From the NCBI GenBank assembly GCA_015680905.1, contig CM027377.1:13726501-13790500 (forward strand): a DNA stretch of 64,000 nucleotides, in the 5' to 3' direction. A program made the position numbers and the translations under genes. The first letter of the stretch is position 1; each line of letters begins with the position of its first letter. The notes below the pieces were generated by a model. That model had not been told where the DNA came from. It saw only the letters and a list, made by a program, of their open reading frames with translations, and searched no databases. Shown one piece after another: positions 57,110 to 64,000 of this stretch. Source of the stretch: Coptis chinensis. Its lineage: Eukaryota > Streptophyta > Magnoliopsida > Ranunculales > Ranunculaceae.

Positions 57110-57420
57110 ATAGTGTAATACCCTGTGGGACGTATACTAAAAGGTGTCTATCCGTGGGGAGAAAACGGTTGCGTCAGGTATCTGGAAAGGCACTTAGCCC
57201 GTGGGGTGAAGGTTGCACCAAATATGCATTCTATTGCCTTACCTTGGAAATTGTTCAAGATATGGGGCATATATAAGTAATTGATCCACCAAATCCTAAC
57301 ATCGAGGTCTTCTCAGGATCGTTTGGAACGGATTCCTTGGAAACTCCACAGTTAAGCATAACTAAGTGGGGATAGTATCGACGTAATAAGATATGATGCC
57401 ACGCGCGGGTCGTTATAAAT
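57110..57420 (+). repeat. 5S-rRNA-like relic, possibly a Cassandra-type TRIM LTR
   Basis: Starts near GTAATACCCTGTGGGACG. At 57,328-57,376 it contains ACGGATTCCTTGGAAACTCC followed by ACAGTTAAGCATAACT, similar to the internal promoter part of plant 5S rRNA (GGATCCCATCAGAACTCC, then GCAGTTAAGCGTGCTT). Cassandra TRIM elements carry such a segment in their LTRs. It is diverged and not a functional 5S gene. Ends are not defined. Confidence 0.45.
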
Positions 57421-58180
57421 AGTACATACAATGAACAACAATGCATATATAATTGTATAATATCTAAAGTGCAAAAAAAGTGATAATACATTGTATATTA
57501 TGCCAATTAAGTGTAAACCCCAATAGTTCAAAAGTGAAAACATTGGTATTACTTATTATAGAGCTTGTTAAAGTTTTAAAAAAACAAAATGAGCAACAAG
57601 TGAGACAACAATTAACCAATAGCCACCACGAATAGTCTCCTAGCCATAAGACTAAGCAGTCCATAATCCACACACCACTGATTACTTTTTGTTGTTGTTG
57701 TTCAAATTGGACTTATCCCTGTTTGGGGTTGATTAAGGTCAAGTCTGTGTTGAAACTAGTATTTGAACATTCAACTCAAGCCAAGAATTAGCGCAATCCA
57801 TTCTCACATTGGGCAGATGTAGTTATGTACTACGAAGTGCTGCTTAACATGTTAATATAGAGAAAATGGAGGGATGCTAAAAGAAGCTGCTAAATGATGC
57901 CACGTTCGTGTTTTTTGGCCTTCTGGAAGGAGTGTCAAATTTGGCAGCGGCAAAGTAAAAAAACATTTCCAATGGAGGTTTCTTATTTTGAAATGGTAAA
58001 GGCATACGAACGACAGAAAAATTATGTCGTCCATCCATTAGTTGCAAGTTTAAGTCAAATTTTATTGGATAGATGTCACAATTTCTACCATCCGTCGAAA
58101 TTTATCGCACAGACGGCAAAAATTGTGTCATCCGTCTCCCGAAACATAATTTTGGCAGCTGCGAAACAAGGTCACAAATT

Positions 58181-58405
58181 TAGTTGGGTATATGACACCA
58201 GCCAAATTTAAGACCCTTTTAGTAGCCACATTGGAATGATTATTTGGTTTTTGGGGTGCTATATTAGCCCATATAGCACCCCATTGGACTTGCTCTAAGG
58301 GGCCAAATTTCTTAGCCCAGCCGCATTGTTGACTTTTGAATTGAAAAATCAATTGTGATAGCATTAGGAAGGATGCGGCAAACTTAAACAACTCAAGGGG
58401 CCAAA
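58181..58405. mobile_element. MITE-like palindromic repeat
   Basis: Contains GGGGTGCTATAT at 58,254 and its inverted partner ATATAGCACCCC ending at 58,283, separated by a few bases. Words such as CCAATGGGG and AGAGCAAGTCC on the minus strand are typical of MITE ends, and GGGGCCAAATT occurs twice (58,300 and 58,396). The element boundaries are not clear. Confidence 0.45.
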
Positions 58406-58561
58406 TTCCTTAGATCTGCCACGTCATAAGATGTGAGAATGAACTGGAGCCGTCGGATGGGGCTGCAAGCTCCACACTGCTACTCTTCCAATCTTCCTTA
58501 TAGAATAACCAGTATTTGCCCATGCCGTACGACACAAATACGCGCGCCTTCAGTGCCCCCT

Positions 58562-59802
58562 TGTAGGAACCGTTATTTTCAGAATGAATATTTCTACAAA
58601 CCGCAAAAACCCACGCGCAGCGGAATTAATGGGGTTTACGGTTTTGGATAAAAAATCATACCTTTAGATCAGCTTCTTGATATCTCTGAGAATCCAATAG
58701 CTATGAATCCGTATTAACAATCAACCCCTTGATCTTCTTTTGTATTCCTTTAGAATAGATTGGAGGTTGTGTGAGCAACGATCTACCAACCCCCTTCTAT
58801 CTTTCCTTGCCTCTCTTTTCAATCCAGTGAATAGTGAATTTCGGCCAGAAGAGAAGGGATTCTATTTATAGGCTACAACAGGGACTATGAGGAGAAATTA
58901 GGGTTGGGCCTCCTGACGAGCTTGGGCTTCCCATGTTCGCCCAGAACACACGGCCCAAGTCCTTCAATAAATGGCTTATTCCACTAAAGGCCATTGTTGT
59001 ACTACCGCCCTAATCCCAAATTACGTGTCAACGTTTATGGGCTCCATATTATATGCTCGTTGATCTCCCCATGTTTAAGATATCGAATGTCCGTTGATTA
59101 AGTCAAGTTACTGACAATTGCATTAATCAACTTCTTATGTCCTTGAGTAGTACCACTCAACCTTATTGTCATGTCGGAATAAATCCACCTACAGGGTTTA
59201 CATGACATTCTTTTTGAGCTCCTCAAGGGGACATCATCAACCCGACTTCTTGCGGGTCACGGATTTCTTCTATAATCAACATCACACCTTACGTACAATG
59301 TCATTACCCAATCCATCGAGTTTGTTGATTCACAAATGAATCTCACTCATTGATGATTTAAAGCAATGTACAATGCACATAAGTGCCCGTTATTATATCC
59401 GGATTATACTAAGAGGACAAACATCCATAATAACAGAGGCATTTGTTCTCTTATATAGTCAGTATAAAGAGAAACAACCTCACTTGGTCATGTTCAATAC
59501 ACATAAAGTGTACTAGTGTAATCCTATAGTCAAGATAGACTAATACCATATTATACTATAACCGTACCAATGGTTTGTCCAAATCCATCTAGGTTGTGAA
59601 CGATTACTTATACTTTATAAGGTACTGATGATATGATCTTCTGTGTCTTCACACCATATCATCTACAACATAAAATATTAGACGTATGCATATAACTAAT
59701 AACATATATAATATGTATAACATTTGCCCATATGATTCTCATTCAAAATATAAAGAATTAGAGTTAATACATAAGTAATGCTTTTAGTATATAACCCTAT
59801 CA
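58562..59802 (-). mobile_element. Probable solo LTR (about 1.24 kb)
   Basis: Begins TGTAGGAACC and ends CCTATCA on the plus strand, i.e. TG...CA. On the minus strand it carries a TATA-like CTATAAATAGAATCCC near 58,865, a likely promoter giving transcription toward lower coordinates. No reverse transcriptase or second LTR is seen. The five bases on each side (CCCCT and CTGAC) do not match, so no target duplication supports it. Assignment to an LTR retrotransposon (copia-like text) is an inference. Confidence 0.5.
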
Positions 59803-60084
59803 CTGACTTCGGCTTTCCCCCCTCCCCCCTATTTTTTTAAAAAAATGATCCCATACTCATGTTTCCAGAGCTAAATAACCCATAAAAGTTCAACCCAAAA
59901 ATAGTCCAGGCCTTTTTTGTGTGGGGTGGGTGAGGTGGGAAAAACCTTTAAACTCACCCCAAAAAAACTTGTTAACTCACCCTAGAAAAATATTTTAGTA
60001 GCTATGATTAGGGGGTGGCAGGACCACGTATCACCTTATGAGGTGGAATTTGTCAACCCACTCCACCCTTCTTTGTTATATATA

Positions 60085-60111
60085 CTAGTTAATGCCCGTG
60101 CCTTCGCATGG
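60085..60111 (-). mobile_element. Second Helitron 3' terminus
   Basis: On the minus strand a 6-bp hairpin (CCATGC, loop GAAG, GCACGG with one wobble pair; 60,096-60,111) is followed after 7 nt by CTAG (60,085-60,088) and T. The words resemble the very common plant Helitron end CACGGGCATTAACTAGT. No Helitron protein is visible between 60.1 and 61.2 kb, so it is non-autonomous. Confidence 0.6.
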
Positions 60112-61363
60112 AGGCTTTAAATTAACTTGTAGTAAACTAAAGTTTTCTTAATTGCATCCAGTGTATCTCAGTTAATATTCTTCTTAGCTTTCCCTCTTAG
60201 CACACCACATCTAGTTATCTCCAGTCGTGTTGTCTACTAATAAAATTGTTAAACATGCACATGCAAATGGAATATGATACGTTTTGGCATGGAAAACCCC
60301 GACTACACTATGTAACAAACTCGGTCATTATGTATATGAATTAACAAAAGTAAATTAGTTAAGTTCAAGCAAAAGTTTTCACTCAAAAATGTATTATGTA
60401 AGTGTTAACAAAAATCAAGCTGCAATCTGCAAGATAAACACATGAAACTTTTCATAAAATATGAGACAACCAAATGACCATTTGTTTCATAATCCTCGCT
60501 ATAGAGGTTGGGTGTTTAGGGGACAATGACCTGATGACCTGATGATTTGTTTGATAGGGAATGGATGCACTCTTCTTGGGATAAGAGTTGCCTACGTATT
60601 AAGTTTCTTGGGGTAAACTCGAACCAAGCCTTACGTAGTTCATCTCTCTCTACTTCTAGATGTTTGAGCTGACTTTTCTTATTTGCTCCAGGCCGTTATG
60701 AAATGTAGATCCACCTTGTGTGCTATCTTGATGATTCGCCATTACTCTGGTGTTACAAAGTAAATGACTCCTTGATTGTTGCATTGACTGAGCTCCATGA
60801 TTGCGCTAGTTGATTTGCTTCTATATATGGCTGTAACTGCTGCTTGGGACGACCTGGGATCGAGTCGTTGGTACATTCTACTAGAGCGGTACGAGCTGAT
60901 GGAGAACAACCTGGTGTATGGACACATGTACTGTAGTGCAGAACGGAGGGTACTTACACAGCCCCCTTTATTTGATCCGTTCTTTGGACAGTTGTGATGT
61001 AAAAAAGGAAGGGTAAAATAAATTTTTTAAAACACGTGTTGGACAGCTAGTAGGTTTAATTGGCTTTTGAAAAATGTGCGGAAATTGTTGGGCTGGATTC
61101 GTGGGCCCGAAATCACGGTGGTTTGTGGGCGAGTTATGATTGTGTTGCGTTGGAAGATGAAACGAACAATTTGTTTTTTTTAGGTTGTGGCAGCTAAGGG
61201 GTTTTGGCGTGTTGAGGTCTTCACTTCTTCATTTTGCCAATCTAGGAAAAAGCAGAGCGAAAGAAAGAAAGAAAAAAAAGAAAAAAAAACTTTTCCAATC
61301 TTTGGTATCAGGTGCGTCTTTTGATCTTGCAAAATTTGATCTTTTGTTTATTTTTGAACTCGT
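60112..61363. other. Non-autonomous Helitron interior and spacer
   Basis: No gene is recognised. Near 61,032 a palindrome AACACGTGTT precedes CTAGT by a few bases, which could mark another terminus in the opposite orientation, but it lacks a proper loop. Confidence 0.35.
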
Positions 61364-63660
61364 AATGTCTGCTACCAGTGATAGTTTGAGTGGGGAAGTG
61401 GAGGTTGATCAGTGGATAAATAGAACTTTGAGTGGAGATGATATTTAAGTCAGGGTTCGTAGTGGAGATGGGGTTTTATCATCTTCTTCAGTGGAGACGA
61501 TGGCTGAGGGGGTGGGGCCTAGGTCGCTTTATGCTGATCTGAAGGAGGAGTTTGGTTGGGTAGATGCCGACCTAGAGATGTACGACCTGAGTGAGGAGAG
61601 GAGGATATATAACAAGGATTATATTCCTCCAGATGGTAGAGTGGTGGTTTGTTATGGGTAGTTGAAGGCTGGGATAAGGTTGCCATTTTCCCGTCTTACT
61701 GTTGAGGTTTTGAACTATTGTGAAAAATCCCCATGCCAGTTCGTAGGGAATAGTTAGAGGGTTTTCCATGTGTTGGATTTGTTAAATGAGCGCGGTTATA
61801 ATATCCGCTTAGGGGATATGTTGGAGCATTTTTCTGTGAAGAGATCATCTGCACTGAACTATAGTTTGCAGGTCGTAAGGGGGAAGTCATATGTGATTAT
61901 GGGGTTGAGTAAGGAGGGATGGGGGTGTAGGCCGTTGTTGGTTGTGGGTAATTACACCCCCTCTGGGTGTGAGCTGAATACCCACTTTGTAAAGTGGGCT
62001 AGTAGGTAGCAATTTTATAGGTCGCATGTAAATCTTGTGTTTGATATGTTGTACGTTTTGATATTTTTGTTTCCTTTTGTGCAGAGGTTTCCATTCGGGA
62101 TCGTCCTCAGCTTGATGTTATAGAGAAGTTTGCTTGTTTGAGTTGGGAGGAGAAACAGGCTTTGTTGGGGGAGGTTGCTCATTATTTAAAGGGGAGAATC
62201 AACAAGAAGAAAATTGAGCAAAAGAAGAGGACTCGAAAGCTTGTTCTTGATATTTCTAATTCTAGCTCGGATAAGAAGATGGAAAGGGAGAGCCAAAGGA
62301 AAGCACCTGTTTCTGGAGGGAGAATGGCTGGAGGGGCTGTTGATAGCCATTCTGCTTCAGTGATGACGTCTGGAAAAGCTGCAGAAAGTCGTTCTGCATC
62401 CAAACGCTTTGAAGTGGGTGATGGTGAACATTCTGCATCCAAATGCTCTGAAGTGGGTGATGGTGAACGTTTTGGTTACGGTGGTGGTAGTGGTGATGCT
62501 CCTACTCTGTTTAGAATGCCTAATTTGAAAAGGCTCTGAAGTAGTTGAGACGGAGGGGTCGAAGAAGTCCCGAACTGAGTCTGAGGAACGATCTAGTACT
62601 GGTGGAGGTCGTTCTTCTGCAGGTCGGGCTCCATTGAAGAGGAACGATTTGAAGGAGCTTGTTGTTATTGTGGAGGTTGCTGATACCCTAGGCAAGAAGA
62701 AGGCTAGTGAGAATGAGCCAGTTGCCCAGAAATTGAGGGGGTCTGGGAGTACGGCCCCAAGTGACAAGAGTGCTGATGACTTTCTGGATAGGCTTGTTAC
62801 CTATGAGGACCCAATGAGTGGGCTGAATAAGTTTGTGAAGAATAGGGACTGTAGTTTCAAGAATTATTTAGTTGCTGGAGGGTTGATGGAGAGCATTGCC
62901 CTAGATGGAGATAGGCACCAGTTGGGTACTGGGAAAGACTTGGGGATGAATATTAAAGACATGGATCACTCTCTGTGCTTTGTAATTAAGTGCCTCTCTA
63001 ATCTGAGTATTGTTTTGTTCTTCACTTTTACTGCTTGGTGATTTACTTTGTTTGTTGTCAGGTTCTGGCTATGTATAAGAAGCTTAAAGAGATGGCCCTT
63101 ATCTCCGACTTATACAAAAAGAAGTTGGATGCTGCCAAGGAGGCCTATGACAAGGTGGTCACTGTTCAGGAGGTGGAATGAGCTAAGGTGTCTAGGCTGA
63201 GGTCGTAGGTCGCTGACCTTGTTGGGAAGGTGGCTTTGCTGCAACCATCTCTTGATACTTCCAGGGTAGAGGTTCAGCATTGGGTCGGTGAGTGCAAGAA
63301 TGCGCAGGTCATTGCTGAACGAGCTCAGAATGAGTACAATAACCTGGTCGACTTGGTAGAGAGCGGTGATACTTACATTCTGGTAGACGACTTCCTGGAG
63401 CTAGAACGTAAGTATAAAACCCTGAAGAGGTCAATTGAAAGTGGGGTTGCAACAAGAGGTTGTGGAAAGTACCGCGCAGATGCTAGTAGGCGACCGATCT
63501 ACCATCCGACCTTTGCCGCCGCTCCCGCCGTTCACCAACCCGAAGAGGTCTCCACGTAAGTTGTGAATGTGAGTGGTGATTCAGCTGGGGGCCCTGCTGG
63601 TGAAGAGGGTGGCCCACTGGAGCCTTTGAATGTGGAGAATCTTCCCTGTGTCCTCTGACT
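61364..63660 (+). pseudogene. Putative gypsy-type transposon gene (Transposase_28-like), degenerate
   Basis: Reads MSATSDSLSGEVEVDQWINR, then after a stop LYADLKEEFGWVDADLEMYD. The conserved-looking block IRLPFSRLTVEVLNYCEKSP (61,675) is followed by GLSKEGWGCRPLLVVG (61,900). An intron (62,000-62,083) leads to RPQLDVIEKFACLSWEEKQA and a low-complexity Ser/Lys/Gly-rich region. Then come SADDFLDRLVTYEDPMSGLN (62,770) and, after another intron (to about 63,061), a coiled-coil segment (MYKKLKEMALISDLYKKKLD; ELERKYKTLKRSIES). The layout matches plant putative gypsy-type transposon proteins with Transposase_28. In-frame stops (61,446, 61,659, 61,754, 63,179, 63,207) and a frame change at 62,537 show it is broken. 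No transposon ends are identified in the window. Confidence 0.55.
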
Positions 63661-64000
63661 GTGCCTTTTCTCTCTTTGCTATTAATTTGTTTGAATGATG
63701 ATGAACTATGTTTTCTCACTTGCTTTGGTTGATATTGATAACTTTGATTTTTGATAATGGGGGTGCTGAGGTCGTTTTCTCAGGATAACCTGGGGGCCTC
63801 TAGTATCCAACCAAATTTTGTAAGTTTACTTGTTCTGCCTTGATATTGTCTTCGAATTTTTCGTGGATGTGATTGCTTTTATTGTTGTTTGATTCGATGT
63901 ATGATGACCTGGATTGCATTGTGGTAGTCCTGATGACTTGTTATACTATGGTAGATCGTCTAATGTTCGAAGGTCATAATTGTTTGGCGCACGACCTGGT
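63661..64000. other. Right-edge sequence
   Basis: Noncoding as far as can be seen. It may belong to the same degenerate transposon, since the text shows the same base composition. Confidence 0.3.

Noticed and set aside
56899..57276. 125-codon plus-strand reading frame with an acidic start
   Set aside because: It lacks an ATG at its start, has no domain or codon signature, and runs into the 5S-like relic, so it is probably chance.
61032..61053. Palindrome followed by CTAGT as a third Helitron end
   Set aside because: The palindrome has no loop and the spacing to CTAG is short; too weak to call.

Overview
The window is nuclear DNA of a flowering plant, most likely a eudicot. It has AT-rich, intron-bearing genes with GT/AG junctions, separated by long stretches of transposon debris. 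No bacterial or organellar gene organisation was seen, and I found no rRNA or tRNA gene. I cannot name the species.

The left part (1-25.2 kb) is gene-rich. It holds the 5' part of a WD40-repeat gene running off the left edge (minus). Head-to-head with it is the nuclear gene for mitochondrial ribosomal protein uL22 (plus). Then come a complete six-exon clock gene TOC1/PRR1 (minus), a two-exon PPR-LAGLIDADG gene of the OTP51 type for chloroplast intron splicing (minus), and an intact single-exon CC-NBS-LRR resistance gene (minus). The WD40 and uL22 genes each carry one small frame break in an otherwise conserved exon. TOC1, OTP51 and the NLR read cleanly. TOC1 sits between two halves of a duplicated noncoding block that is contiguous further left.

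The middle (25.2-46 kb) is a graveyard of transposons and gene fragments. A Helitron 3' terminus in minus orientation (27.26 kb) is followed by a phosphoethanolamine N-methyltransferase fragment and a Helitron N-terminal domain fragment. Next are a hAT-like insertion, a TGD1 permease pseudogene, a broken COP1-interacting-protein-like gene between two 46-bp direct repeats, an exon set resembling Arabidopsis At3g58050, and the first three exons of a nuclear-speckle RRM protein gene. Most fragments share one orientation and keep splice sites, as expected of a gene-capturing element or a chimeric transcript. From 37 to 46 kb I see no confident gene.

The right part holds a small secreted-peptide candidate (46.1 kb) and a 7.76-kb PIF/Harbinger element (47,148-54,906). 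That element has perfect 24-bp terminal inverted repeats and TAA target duplications. Besides its two usual genes (a DDE transposase and a SANT-like ORF1, both broken) it carries a plant mobile domain gene as cargo. This is the most unusual structure in the window. Further right are a two-exon defensin-like gene, a 5S-rRNA-like relic, a probable solo LTR, a second Helitron 3' end and a broken gypsy-type transposon gene.
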